Shown here: positions 24,353 to 35,869 of the stretch, in pieces
Position numbering within the stretch: position 1 is the first letter of the stretch
Layout: the number at the start of each line of letters is the position of its first letter
Assembly: GCF_019703515.2 (NCBI RefSeq)
Contig: NC_059368.1
Coordinates: 30,187,289-30,251,288, forward strand
DNA: 64,000 bases
Direction: 5' to 3'
DNA from: Myxocyprinus asiaticus
Lineage: Eukaryota; Chordata; Actinopteri; Cypriniformes; Catostomidae
Position numbers and translations under genes: made by a program
The notes under the pieces: model-generated
What the model saw: the letters and a program-made list of their open reading frames with translations, nothing else
Database searches by the model: none
What the model was told of the DNA's origin: nothing

Positions 24353-25359
24353 AAAGAAGTACTATTGATGCTCAGTTATGAGAGTAATACTTTTTAACAT
24401 TGTGTGGTGAAAGCATAATTATTTGTAATCAGTATTTTTATTTTATTTTTATTCAATATTTTCAACACAAGCACTGTGATGCACTTTGTGGGGAAGTGAA
24501 TGGAAGCACTTTGACAGATTATCCACAAGTGAAATTATATCAGTCAGTCTCTTTAGACTCAGTAAAACTGTCCCAACTTTCTAAATGGTGGCTCTATTCA
24601 CAGCTGTGTATTTGCTGTCAGTCATGTGTCTCCCTGGGACTCAGCAGAGAGAGACAATCCAGACTGATGCCTACAGAGAAAACACACTCTCCATTTCATT
24701 ATGTTATCACTCCTCATCTCTGCCTTTCTGTTCCTCTAGGGCTGGATCTGCAAACCAAAACTTCTGTCACAGAGACAAATGTTCCAGAGAAGAGGGCTTA
24801 TTAGAGCCTCTTTCTATGTTTCTAGGTTTGAGCTGCTGAAATCTCAGCCAGAGTAAATAACAGCACACAAACAAATCTTCCATGGCCAAAGCCCTCCAGC
24901 GAAACAGCTCTGACTTGGCCCGAGCGTCTGGATGCATCACTGCAAGTGTCTGGATGCAAACCAGAGGAAGAGAGAGATAGGCAGATAGATGAAGTGAATA
25001 CATATGGAAATGTCCTGACTCAGGTTTCCATAATCCAAATGTCCTTTCACCCTGAAATCCTACAATATAGACATGATTTAGCAGTGATAATACTAGCCTG
25101 GTCTTTATCCATGAATGTTCATGCTGGCACCCAGTATGTATATAAAGGGCTTCTAGATTGAGAAGGAAATTTCTTGCCTGAATAGGAAAGCTTGAAAGCC
25201 TCAGTGTGGAAAAAGAACCAAGGATAGAGCCAAAACTTGGCATCTTGATCAGCAATACCTTGGAGTTTTTGCCAGCTTTTCTGTCATGCCAGCTCAAACC
25301 AAACCTACTGACGACTTCTGCATTTCTACACATCTTTCACTTCCATTATAATTTTTCCA
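24353..25359. other. spacer, no supported gene
   Basis: A 188-codon frame lies on the minus strand (24767-25333), and a 134-codon plus-strand frame (24400-24804) reaches just into its end. The minus-strand frame is the longest in the window outside transposon regions, but neither shows a motif, domain or coding signature that I can recognise. Confidence 0.4.
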
Positions 25360-26640
25360 TTAAAGGAGTAGTTTACCCAAAAATGAAAATTCTATCATAA
25401 TTAACTCACCCTGATGTTGTTCCAAACTTGTTTGACATTATTTCTTCGGTCGAACACAGAAAGGAGAAATTTTGAAGAATGTACTGGAGCCTTTCTCACG
25501 CGGTTGCAATGAATGGGGACTGGAGATTTCAAGAAAAAAAATACAAATAAATACATTTTATACAGTATATTCTAAAAGTACCATAAAGTATAATAAAAGT
25601 AGTACATATGACTTGTGCACTGTATTCCAAGTCTTCTAAAGAAATATAATTACTGGGAGGCCTTGGTAGCTCAGCGAGTAAAGACACTGACTGCCACCCC
25701 TGGAGTCACAAGTTCGAATCCAGGGTGTGCTGAGTGACTCCAGCCAGGTCTCCTAAGCAACTAAATTGGGCTGGTTGCTAGGAAGGGTAGAGTCACATGG
25801 GGTAACCCCTCATAGCCGCTATAATGTAGTTCGTACTCAGTGGGGCATGTGGTGAGTTGTGCGTGGATGCCGCGGAGAATAGTGTGAAGCCTCCACACGC
25901 GCTACGTCTCCGCGCTCAACAAGCCACATGATAAGATGTGTGAATTGATGGTCTCAGATGCAGAGGCAACTGAGATTTGTCCTCCGCCACCCGGATTGAG
26001 GCAAGTCACTACACCACCACGAGGACTTAGAGCACATTGGGAATTGGGCCAAATTGGGGAGAAAAAGGGTGAGGGGAAAAAAAGGAATATTATTACTTTT
26101 TGTGCAGAACAAACTGAAATTTTAGCTACTCTTTGAAAATATTGACATATAGTACACTCTCCTTGGCACGTTCATGAGAGACGTACAGCAATGTCTGATT
26201 TGCGAAAAAAACCTTTTCAATTAATCAGTTGATCCAGTTCACGAAACTGGTTCGAAAGATTCATTCACAAATCAGACTGATCCTGACCATCGAGTTCCAA
26301 CTCACTGACTCAATGATCTGGTCGCAGCAAGTTCTCAAGTTAACAGATTTTAGAGTCAACAACTAAAAGTTTTGTCTATTTGCTACATAAAGCTATCATA
26401 TGATTTAACTTGGAATATAGCGCACAAGTCATATGGACTACTTTTATAATACATTATATTTAATACTTTTGTAATACATCATTTTGAAGTTTAAAGCTCC
26501 ATTCCCCATTCATTATAATTGCATGGAAAAGAGCGACAAGTACATCCTTCAAAATTTCAGATAAAAGTCAGATGGGTTTGGAATGACATTAGGTTGAGTC
26601 AATGACAGAATTTTCAGTTTTGGTTGAACTACCCTCTAAA
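25360..26640. mobile_element. TTAA-bounded foldback MITE, split by a SINE
   Basis: Starts TTAAAGGAGTAGTTTACCC and ends GTTTTGGTTGAACTACCCTCTAAA. Inner parts mirror one another: AATGAATGGGGACTGGAG near 25510 against CTCCATTCCCCATTCATT near 26497. The SINE at 25656-26085 interrupts it. The right border has decayed from TTTAA to CTAAA. Confidence 0.78.
25656..26085 (+). mobile_element. long tRNA-derived SINE (about 430 bp), plus orientation
   Basis: The A-box-like TGGTAGCTCAGCGAG and the B-box AAGTTCGAATCC show a tRNA-derived RNA polymerase III promoter. A long body follows (CACCACGAGGACTTAGAGC, GAATTGGGCCAAATTGGGG), then an A-rich tail. The flanks AATATAATTACT (25644-25655) and AATATTATTACT (26086-26097) form a 12-bp target duplication with one mismatch. 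The same family is present inverted at 32212-32638. Confidence 0.9.
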
Positions 26641-27148
26641 TCTCTCTTGTCTTTCTGTTCACACTTTCACTCTTTCCCACAATCCCTCTCTCGCTCTCCT
26701 CTGTCTGTCTGTCAGAGGCCTCCTGTTGGTATGTGTGAAATGCGAATTAGCAGACGGATTCAAACGTTCCTGCTGAGCTCAAAGGGAAAGCCAGACAGGC
26801 GAAAGCAGGGGGGAAAACGCTCTGTCCATTTCCCTCCCTCCCTCTCTAACTCTATTTGATATAACCAAGATCCCCCCGACCTTTTGAGGCCACAATATTT
26901 AACCTATTTAACTGTGCGCCCACACCTCTAGAAAAACACTCCATCAGTTTCCATCATCTCTTACTGTTTCTTTTAATCTACATTCTGACCTGCCTGTTAG
27001 ACAAAGACCGTCATAACTGTATGCTGAGAAACATGTTGCTGGGATGCCTTCTTGGGGCACTCTCCTAATCTAATTGGTGCTGTCTTGGTGTTCCTTTAAT
27101 GTTGTTTTAATTCCTATTAAAGTGCATTTTATAAAAAAAAAAAAAATA
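26641..27148. other. spacer, nothing recognised
   Basis: CT-rich tracts near 26640-26720 and 26830-26850. No gene was seen. Confidence 0.5.
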
Positions 27149-28342
27149 TTAAAGGAATAGTTCACCCCCCCAAAAATGTTCCTTAATTTATTCTTTACTC
27201 ACCCTCATGCTGTTCTAAACATGTATGACTTTCTTCTGCGATAGCTCTCAAATCTCATTCGTACTAGCATATATTCATACTTGGCATTTTAAGACGTGTC
27301 GTTCCAGGTTTGATGTCAATAGCTATGTTTCCATCCAAGTTGTGAATATAATTTATGAGAAAAATCAGAATATCGCAAAAACAATTTGCGAATAAAGCAG
27401 CATTCCATTCCATGTTTTTAAGAGAACAAAATCACCACTTCTGGGGTTATTTATGCAAAATAGAAATAAAAATGGATGTTGAAGCCACTGTGGCTCTTTT
27501 ATTATATCTAAGAAATTACTTGAGGTAGAGCTTGCAGACAAAATGCTCTGATTAACTTCTGGGAGCGAAAGCATTTCATACAGTTCTGGGAGGTAATAGT
27601 AGTGGCGCCTGCGTTTCAGAATAACCAGAGCAGATGTCATGCAATGATATTGCTGATATTCTGTGATCAAATTATGCATTCACATGGCTTGTTAAAGCAA
27701 AGTCACATGACTTTTTGATGTACATATATAAATTCTGTAGGAATATATTCCATAATTTTTTCTATTGTAATTTATGCACATTTTCTTACCAAATAGAAAC
27801 ATTATCCACCTTAAGTGAGCGTTTAAGTTTTTAAGCGCATTTTGGAAAATATATTCGCATCCATACAGTTTTTTTTTTTTTTCTTATGCAAATCTTACAA
27901 TTTGCATAAAAAATTACGGTATGTGGATGGAAACCCAGTTCATGACCCCAAGCAGCATTAGTTCTAGTGTGTCTTGAAACTGATCACAACACACCAAGTT
28001 TGAATATATGCAAGCGCATATAAGATTTGAGAGCTGAGGCAGAAGACAGGATTTTCAGGTAATGCTGGCTTCAGTTTTGACCACAAAGCTTGTACGGCTT
28101 TAAAAGACCTCAGAAGAATAAAGTGGACTTGGAATACAGCACACAGCCCATATGGACTACTTTTGTGGTTATTTATTGCCCATTTTAGAGCTAGAGAGGC
28201 CCTGGTCACTTTATGTTTTCATTGTATGGAAAAGAGAAGCATAAACATTCTTCAAAATGTCTCATTTTGTGAACCACTGAAGAAAAAAGTAATATGAGAT
28301 TTAAATGACATGGAACCAGGGTGACTAAATGAAGACAGAATT
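27149..28342. mobile_element. foldback MITE, same subfamily as 25360-26640, split
   Basis: Starts TTAAAGGAATAGTTCACCC. Its right part (27940-28342) has ATTGTATGGAAAAGAGAAGC and GAATACAGCACACAGCCCAT in common with the element at 25360-26640. The last bases run out near ATGAAGACAGAATT without the usual terminal TTTTGGGTGAAC, because another MITE fragment follows directly. It is interrupted by the MITE at 27323-27938. Confidence 0.7.
27323..27938. mobile_element. MITE with CTATGTTTCCATCC inverted ends
   Basis: The left end CTATGTTTCCATCCAA is inverted at the right end GTGGATGGAAACCCAG. Internal inverted similarity continues (TTTGCGAATAAAG; CTTATGCAAATCTTACAATT). It is about 616 bp and non-coding. 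The flanking duplication is unclear. Confidence 0.65.
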
Positions 28343-28631
28343 ACAATACTTAAATATTGACTTTTTCACACCAAAAGTGATCGTATCGCTTTAGAAGACA
28401 TTAATTTAACTGCTGGAGTTGTATCGATGATGTTGATGATGACTGTCTGTGATTTTGGAGCTTCAAAAGAGAAACTGCCATCCACTTACATTTTAAGGAC
28501 CTACTGAGCTAAAATATTTTTCTATTTTTCTTCAAATGTGTTCTGGTGAAGAAAGAAAGTCATACACATCTGGGATATCATGAGAGTAAATAGTGAGATA
28601 TTTTTAATTTTTGGGTGAACTAACCCTTTAA
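28343..28631. mobile_element. foldback MITE, right half only (long subfamily)
   Basis: The block CACACCAAAAGTGATCGTAT through GGGTGAACTAACCCTTTAA matches the same long subfamily as 5660-6542 and 46755-47436. The left half is missing, replaced by the end of the preceding MITE. Confidence 0.7.
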
Positions 28632-30596
28632 GATTACTAATTATATCCAAATTAAATTTCATTGACATTGATGACAAACGAGATGAAAAATTTTAGTTTT
28701 TGTTTGACGAACAGATTGTTGCCAAGTGAACTTAATTTAACAATATTAACACATACTGCATGATCAGCAATTCCCCATCAGAGATCCAGTAAAAAATACA
28801 CTCCATGAATGTAAAATCATTCTTTTCCCTATTGCATGAGTTTGTCAAAAAGACTTGAGATTCAAGAGAATACCCCCTTCATAAGAAAGACGCAAACAGA
28901 TTTAGAAATGCCTGCTTGACCGTACATTTCTCTGTGTCCTGCGCATTAACAACCACAGCTGAAACTCCCAGTGACTTCCACCACAGTAACCCTGCAGGAC
29001 ACTCTCATCTACAACATCTGCTTCTAATGGTCATAATCTTGTCCTTTCATTCACTCAACTGCTTTCTCTTTGGTCCATTTGGGCACATGGGATGGTTGTT
29101 TTGGGGTTGTTGCATAACAGTGGTTTGTGGCATTAAAAAGTCCCCTCCGCTATTTCCCTCATCCTGAATAGACTAATAAAGTTTAGGTTTTTTTTCTGAA
29201 TCAATAAGAATGTGATAAACAAGTCGACCATACAGATTTTTCTGGACATGAAAAAGAGAACTATTTAAAAAAATGTTGATGCAACAGTAAGTGAGAATGG
29301 AATGTGTATTTAGAATTGTTCGGTGGTCCAAAATTCTGCTCCACAGTACTGTTTATTGAACATAAAATATCTTCTGATTGCCTGTGATTGTGACGTGTCT
29401 TGCAGCATTTTCTCATTCAGGTTGTATAGACAAATTACTTATTGTGGCATGCCTGATTAGGACACAATGCTAGACATAAAAATGTCTGTTCAATTTCACG
29501 GCTGAAATAAGATGAAGCATCATGTATAATGGAAGTGTTCAGGTGCTGTGGTCTTGGTCTAATTGTTAAAATGAATTTGTCCTCTGAGAAGACAATCTGA
29601 CAATCTAGTGGTCAAACCCCTGTTGAGTTAAGAAGCTCCATGTACAGAGCCACATGACTCAGACTGTGGAGGTTTCTTTGCTCAGGCAATAGACTACACA
29701 TCTTTGTGACACTCCTGGCGGCAGTTTTCTAAAAGCAAAGGCAGATTATGTGTTTCACCTCTAACCTTTGACTTGTTGTATTGAGGTGAAATGTCAAACA
29801 TGTAAGGAGAGGTTTAGAAAGGGACTAGCAGTGCCTTAAATTATGTTTTATATTGCATCGTAAGTGATCCTTTGCTAAGCCAAATGGTACTGACCCATCC
29901 TAGTCCAAGCCTAGTGCAACTGTTGCCATCTGTGATATTATCAGATAAGCTTTTGTACTTTTCCCACGTAAGACTGTGGAAGTCTTCTGTTTCTGGGTAG
30001 CTTTAAAATGAATATTACAGAAATTGTGCAAATATATACGTCATTGCCCTCGTCATGCACTTGTAACAGAGACAAAATGTACTCAGAGATGCACGCGTAT
30101 GGTATGTGTGACAAGGTTCTTTAAGGAGGAAGCGGGAAACGGGTAACAATTCAGCGTGTGTTTTTTATTTCCCACACAAACTTCAAAATGCTTTCCAGCT
30201 TCAACATAATGACCACACACATGAACACACTGCTGCTTGCAACTCTCTCTCTCCCCTCCGGTGGTCTGGGTTGCCTTTAAATTCCTCTCTGCTCTCACTG
30301 CAAACACAAAACAATTGTTAGAGGTGATTTCCCACAGGTGTTAATCCTTACCGTACTCACTCTCTCTGCCTCACTCTCCACAGACGTCACTCGGCCACAC
30401 CCCCATCACCACAGTATGTGTTTGTGTATTATACTTTTTGTTTCTCCCATTTCCCAAATCTGAAAATAAATCTCTGTAAGTGTCAAAGTTTGTCCTCACG
30501 TTCCCAAATAAACACGTACAACATCAGTAAGAACAACTATATTTGTTCCAAGCTAAGTTAATGTTATTAACTTAATGTTAATTTAATGTATGTATT
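28632..30596. other. spacer, nothing recognised
   Basis: About 2 kb of apparently unique sequence. No gene, RNA or repeat boundary was seen. Confidence 0.5.
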
Positions 30597-31750
30597 AGGG
30601 ATGTCCGATACCTTTTTTTTTTTTTTTGAGAACAAGTATGAGTACCAATACTTCCTTTCGAGTACTGGCTAATACCGATGTGATACCTTTTTTTCTGAAT
30701 TCCATATATATATTTATATGTATTTTGATATATTTGTCATACTTTTTTTTCCATTTAAATTGAGCTTTTACTTTGGTGAAAACTTATTTTGGAGTGAAGC
30801 CCTTTCTGTGTTTTTTTTTTAATGGTAGATTCTCACCTCCGAAAAAGCAGGTCACTACGTGACCCAATATGATTATTAAACCACTAAAGGTTGCTATTTA
30901 AAGCTGATGCTACACTAGTGCCACCGAACAGAACTGCAAAAATAAACAATGTTTTCAAAACAGCTTTTTGAATATGCCCCCCATCTGCTGTTGTTTGAAC
31001 TGTCAGAATGTCCCCACCCCCAACTCACACCATTGGTTGAGTAACGTTGTTAGGGCGGGTCTAATCGGGTCTCTCTAAACAAACACAGGAATTTTTATAG
31101 TGCCACAGACACAAAGTGTTTACGGTTTTCGAGAAAATTAACCTCTGAATGACTTAGTTGTAGTTATCTCTGCATATTAAGATATGATAGAAGGTATTTT
31201 AACACTGAAAAAGTTACATACTTCAGCTTTAATTAAAAAAATATGTAGTCTGTATATGCCTCACGCTACAAAGTGAATTAGTGCTCTGCTCGCTGTCACC
31301 TACTAACAGAGCGTGCAATGCTCATGATGATGTTTTCCGTGTATGAGTCTAGGAGCTTTAAAAGCAGCCAGGGCCAGATCAAGACTCCTGAGTGCCCCTG
31401 GGCATGAATTTATGAGCTATGAATGAAGAACACAATAAAATGTTAACAGGGATTGCTCACCTCAAATTCTAACATTATTTACTCACCTTCATTCCAAACT
31501 CCATATGACTCATGTGATATTCTATATTTTCTAAATTCACACGCTAGATTTGAGTGTGAAGCAGACCGAAGTTACAAATGTTGTCAGCCACTGACTGTGT
31601 CATATGAGACACAAAGTTTAATTTCTGCAGGGGGCGCTCGACGACTCATAAAACTGAATCCTCCATTCAATACTTCCTTTTGAGTACTGGCTGATACTGA
31701 TGTGATACCTTTTTTTCAGAATTCCATATCAACAGTTTATTTCAATTGTA
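30597..31750. repeat. duplicated dispersed repeat block flanking a MITE
   Basis: A segment of about 60 bp (TACTTCCTTTCGAGTACTGG through TTTTTCTGAATTCCATAT) at about 30650-30708 recurs in the same orientation at about 31668-31726 with a few changes. The first copy starts AGGGATGTCCGATACC, the start of a widespread fish repeat. The MITE at 30898-31232 lies between them. Confidence 0.6.
30898..31232. mobile_element. TTAA-bounded MITE, AAAGCTGA ends
   Basis: Starts TTAAAGCTGATGCTACAC and ends AAGTTACATACTTCAGCTTTAA, a short inverted repeat with TTAA at both borders. It is about 335 bp and non-coding. The interior has no frame of note. Confidence 0.6.
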
Positions 31751-31867
31751 TCATTAAAATGGTGTCTAAATAAATGAATTAATTAAAACTTGAATCAAGT
31801 GAAAAAATTGAATAATATTGTATTTCATATCATTCATCTACATTCAAATCTAAGAACGTTCTATGTC

Positions 31868-32755
31868 TCCTTGGAGACATTTTTACACTGGATAGATATT
31901 TTTAATAAAAACTAAATTCATGCCTGTGAATGTAAATCCGCTTCAGCAGTATCTATAAAAGCATTTATAAAATCCTCATCCAGTAAGAATAAATGACTGT
32001 GATTGGTTTATCCTATTCAGCGCTGAGAAAAGGAACATATACCATGTGACAGCGCAATCCACACGCTGTTTCACCTATAAAACCTTACAGCGTTTTATAT
32101 CTCATTGGAGACATTTTACACTGGATAGAAATTTTGTAATCAAAACTGATAATTGAAAGGATTAATACCTATGAATGTAAATCCGCCTCAGCAGTATCTA
32201 TACAAGCATTTTTTTTTTCCTTTTCTCCCAATTTGGAATGCCCAATTCCCACTACTTAGTAGGTCCTCGTGGTGGCATGGTTACTCACCTCAATCTGTGG
32301 GGCTAAGGACAAGTCCCAGTTGCCGCAGCTTCTGAGATATCAATCCATGCATCTTATCATATGACTTGCTGTGCATGACACCGCGGAGACTCCCAGCATG
32401 TGGAGGCTCATGCTACTCTCCGCAATCCACATACAACTTACCACGTGCCCCATAGAGAGCAAGAACCCCTGATCGCGACCACGAGGAGATTACCACATGT
32501 GGCTCTACCCTCCCTAGCAACCGGGCCAATTTGTTTGCTTAGGAGACCTGGCTGGAGTCACTCAGCATGCCCTGGATCCAAACTCGTGACTCCAGGGGTG
32601 GTAGTCAGTGACAATACTCGCTGAGCTACCCAGGCCCCTATAAAATCATTTATAAAATCCTCATCCGTTAATAAACGACTATCATTGGCCCATTCGTTCC
32701 AGTGCTGAGAAAAGGACCAATTATCACGTGCCAGCACCATCTATGCACTGTTATG
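31868..32755. repeat. local tandem duplication, second unit split by a SINE
   Basis: Unit 1 (about 31868-32100) contains GGAGACATTTTTACACTGGA, then ATGTAAATCCGCTTCAGCAG and CAGCGCTGAGAAAAGGA. Unit 2 repeats these at about 32101-32211 and resumes at 32652-32755 (CAGTGCTGAGAAAAGGACC). The unit length is about 230 bp. Confidence 0.8.
32212..32638 (-). mobile_element. long tRNA-derived SINE, minus orientation
   Basis: This is the reverse complement of the family at 25656-26085: T-rich start, CCCAATTTGGAATGCCC, GTCCTCGTGGTGG, then GGATCCAAACTCGTGACTCC and GCTGAGCTACCCAGGCC. Flanks TATACAAGCATTT (32199-32211) and TATAAAATCATTT (32639-32651) are a 13-bp target duplication with two mismatches. Confidence 0.9.
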
Positions 32756-34495
32756 TTAGTGGTACGAACCTCTGAATAATAATTTCACCTGATTAATGAT
32801 ACAGACATTAGACAATTTTACAAATGCCGTCATGTGGTGCCCCCCTGGATGTGCCCCTTCTCGAAAGCACCTGGCGTCGGCACAACACTGGCTCCACACA
32901 TTCACAAGCACTCACATTTGAAGTGCGCAGCACATGCAAACTATATATTTATATAATTTAATCACAGCCTTTGTGGTTTAATAATCACACATCAGGATAT
33001 AATGTGATTTTAATTTGTGCGCTGAATGTTTACCGAATGACATTCATATGTCAGATGTTTTTTTTGCTTTTTTTATTATATTAACTGAGCATTTTTACAA
33101 GCATGAGTACAAGTACATGAGCGTGGTATCAGATCTTTTTTTTTATATATATACACTAAGAGAAACCTCAGAGTATAATGAAGAAAATATTGGAATATAA
33201 TTTATACACTGTATGCAACTGCAAAAAAATACAATATAAATATGTTGATATTCAGTAGTCTTTCATAAAGTATTTTGATTCCTTTTTTAATTTTCATGGC
33301 CTCAAACTGCTGATTCAACACTGCCTGAGCTGGCTCAGAGATGGCTGTCGAACCATGCCAGTCCCTCTGCATAACTTACGCCTACACTGGAAAGAAGTAC
33401 ACATTTACTGAGTGAAATTCTTGGGACAGTTGACAGAAAGGGAAATCCGAGATGGGAGAACTCTGGGTTACACTAACACTCAAAATGCAGATGGACTTTG
33501 GGGCTGAGACACAAATGACAGAGAGAACTTTAATATTCTACTACTCCTGTATATGACAATTGACAGGTATCAAAAATCTCACATTACCCATAAGCACTCA
33601 GCTCTACCACAATAGAGCAGATGGAATCAGCATCAGTTACTTCTGTTCAAGCATTTATGACAGGGTCAGAAAGGAAACTACCAAGAGATTTTCTGCAATG
33701 TTCAGGAGTTCTAATCACATTTCTAGCATTGCCAATGTGCCCTGCTGTTCAGCAATGCCTTACAGTATATGATGAACTGGTTCAAATATGAACAGATAGC
33801 AAGTGATTAAAAAGAAAAATTGAAGTTCATTTTTGTGACACTTTCTTGTCTTTATACAGTATGTTAAGAAGTCTGTATTTGTGTATTTTGGACAAATGGA
33901 TAGTAAAGAAAGTTACACTGCACGTTTATGGCTTTATGTGTCAACTGCTTATGACATCCACTGTGGAAATAGCGTTTGTCAGAAAGGTTCAGGCACATGA
34001 TCTACACCAAATGTCATGTTTTATATCATGCCATAATGGATTATACTTTTTAAATATGTAACTAAAGGTAAGTCTTATAATGTATTATAATTTTGGTGAC
34101 AATAATTTATAAATAAAGAGGTAGCACTTCACTATAGATGTATTTGTTAACAGTCAGGCACAATGTGCAGAACCCATTCAGTTGTGACTACAATCACAAT
34201 ATAACATGGCATTGAGTAGCTTATTGCTTAAACAAGGCTTAATAACCAATGCAATCAAAATATTAAGGACACAATTTCATCAAAACATTTTTTTTTTTTA
34301 CAAATTCAAGTACAGTTGTATCATCCTTCCGAAAGATAACATAATAGAACGTTGCTATGCAACAACAAAAATAACAATCCACTGAATTTTGCAGTGATAT
34401 GGTGAACAAGTGTTTTGGGTTGTTCCTATATTATGGATTTTAGCATGGCCGGTGCATTGACCAATCAGAATCCATTTAATAAAATTGATAATGAA
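32756..34495. other. spacer, nothing recognised
   Basis: AT-rich with short open frames of 60-71 codons and no motif. Confidence 0.45.
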
Positions 34496-34760
34496 TTGAC
34501 CTGTTTCATGTGATATCACTGTATGGCCATGCTGCCATGTTTGTGACCAATATTTCATGTACATTCAGTGTGCTGCGCTGTGGGATGCAACAAAAACTTT
34601 CTTCAGGAGTTAAAAGCAGCTCCTAGATTCATACAGACGGGATCATTACAGATGTCTTTAAATACTGTGACCAGAGGTGAACAGAGTTTATCAAAACTGT
34701 ACTCAAGTAAAAGTACAATTACTTTAAAAAACCAAAAATAATTACTCAAGTAGAAGTAAA

Positions 34761-34983
34761 ACGTCCTGGTTACTTGCATAACCTCCGTTCCCTGATGCAG
34801 CAAACGAGATGTTGTGTCGATGTAGTGACACTAGGGGTCACTCTTAGGAGCCTGAGACACCTCTGGTCTTTGATAAAAGGCCAATGAATATTGGCGAGTG
34901 GTATTTGCATACCACTCCCCCGGACATACAGGTATAAAAGGAGCTGGTATGCAACCACTCATTCAGGTTTTATGCTGAGGAGC
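34761..34983. repeat. DIRS1 copy 1, left inverted terminal repeat
   Basis: From about 34810 the sequence (GTGTCGATGTAGTGACACTA through GCAACCACTCATTCAG) is inverted at 40047-40226. The outer 50 bp (CGTCCTGGTTACTTGC...) is not matched in the right repeat but is matched in the internal complementary region. Confidence 0.9.
34932..34942 (+). promoter_or_regulatory. TATA-like motif in the left DIRS1 repeat
   Basis: GTATAAAAGGA lies in the left repeat. Its mirror (CCTTTTATACC, about 40098-40108) lies in the right repeat, upstream of gag on the minus strand, where it is the likely promoter for the element. Activity is inferred from the motif alone. Confidence 0.55.
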
Positions 34984-35037
34984 CAAGACAAGGTTCCGGC
35001 CATTTAAGTGGGTAGTTCAGCGTTGTGGCAGGAGGGA

Positions 35038-35150
35038 CACAATGTCTCATTCCCTCCATCAGGGAATGGAGGTTACGCAAGTAACCAGGATGTTCCCTAT
35101 CTGTCACTCACTCAACGTTGTGTCGAGGTAGTGACACTAGGGGTCCCTAT
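35038..35150. repeat. DIRS1 copy 1, internal complementary region
   Basis: The first part (ACAATGTCTCATTCCCTCC through GTAACCAGGATG, to 35092) is the reverse complement of the outer left terminus. The second part (TTCCCTATCTGTCACTCA onward from 35093) is the reverse complement of the outer right terminus at 40200-40248. The two are joined head to head. In DIRS elements this region is thought to template completion of the ends through a circular intermediate. Confidence 0.9.
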
Positions 35151-35869
35151 ACAAAACACTGCAACTGGCTGAACTGTGTTACGTGAACTGGCGGTGTGTG
35201 ACGGGCAGACCACTGTGTGCCTCGTAGCCAGCACACCAGGCCGACACATAACATCCCCCAACACTGTTATGAGTGCCGAACGGCCCTTTGGGACAAGTCG
35301 ACTACCCAAAAGATGGAGATGGGCTAGCCCAGTCATGGCCTCTTATCCCCTTTTTTTCACTCCCCAGAAAAAGGAGGATTAACCGACCGGGCTGACCAGG
35401 TCTAGTCGGAGACCACACCACACTCGGGGGGGGGTTATTAAAGTGGAAATATGTCACATGGTCTTGCCGAGCTATGTCGTAAGTATGCCATGTGGAGAAG
35501 TCCCATGGTAGGTCCTACCCTATGGGGGAGGAGTTACTACAAGCATGGAGACTGGGGCAGAGGGGCCTCTGCCCAAGGAAGATGCAGTTTGCCAACAGGG
35601 AAAAGAATTAGTGGAAGATATACATCACATGGGATTACCTACGGGGAACTGCCACATGTGGAGCACCTACCCCAGTACAGGGCTTTAGTTAGCACGTGTA
35701 CTGGGCCGGCAGCGAGTCCCTCCGAAAACTCGTCTGCCACAGGGCTTGGAGGAAATCAACCAGGGAACACAGTTTGTGAACACTACTGGGAGTTAACGGT
35801 GCATGTCTTCAGCTCAGAGGAGGTGAAAGGAGCTATGCACAAGCGATACACCTGGCCGGCTGTCCCGGA

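Noticed and set aside
24767..25333. 188-codon open frame on the minus strand
   Set aside because: No recognisable domain or signal, and the composition looks like translated noncoding sequence. Length alone is not enough in a 64-kb window.
25660..25735. A tRNA gene
   Set aside because: A and B boxes are present, but there is no cloverleaf. The sequence continues into a long SINE body with a target duplication.
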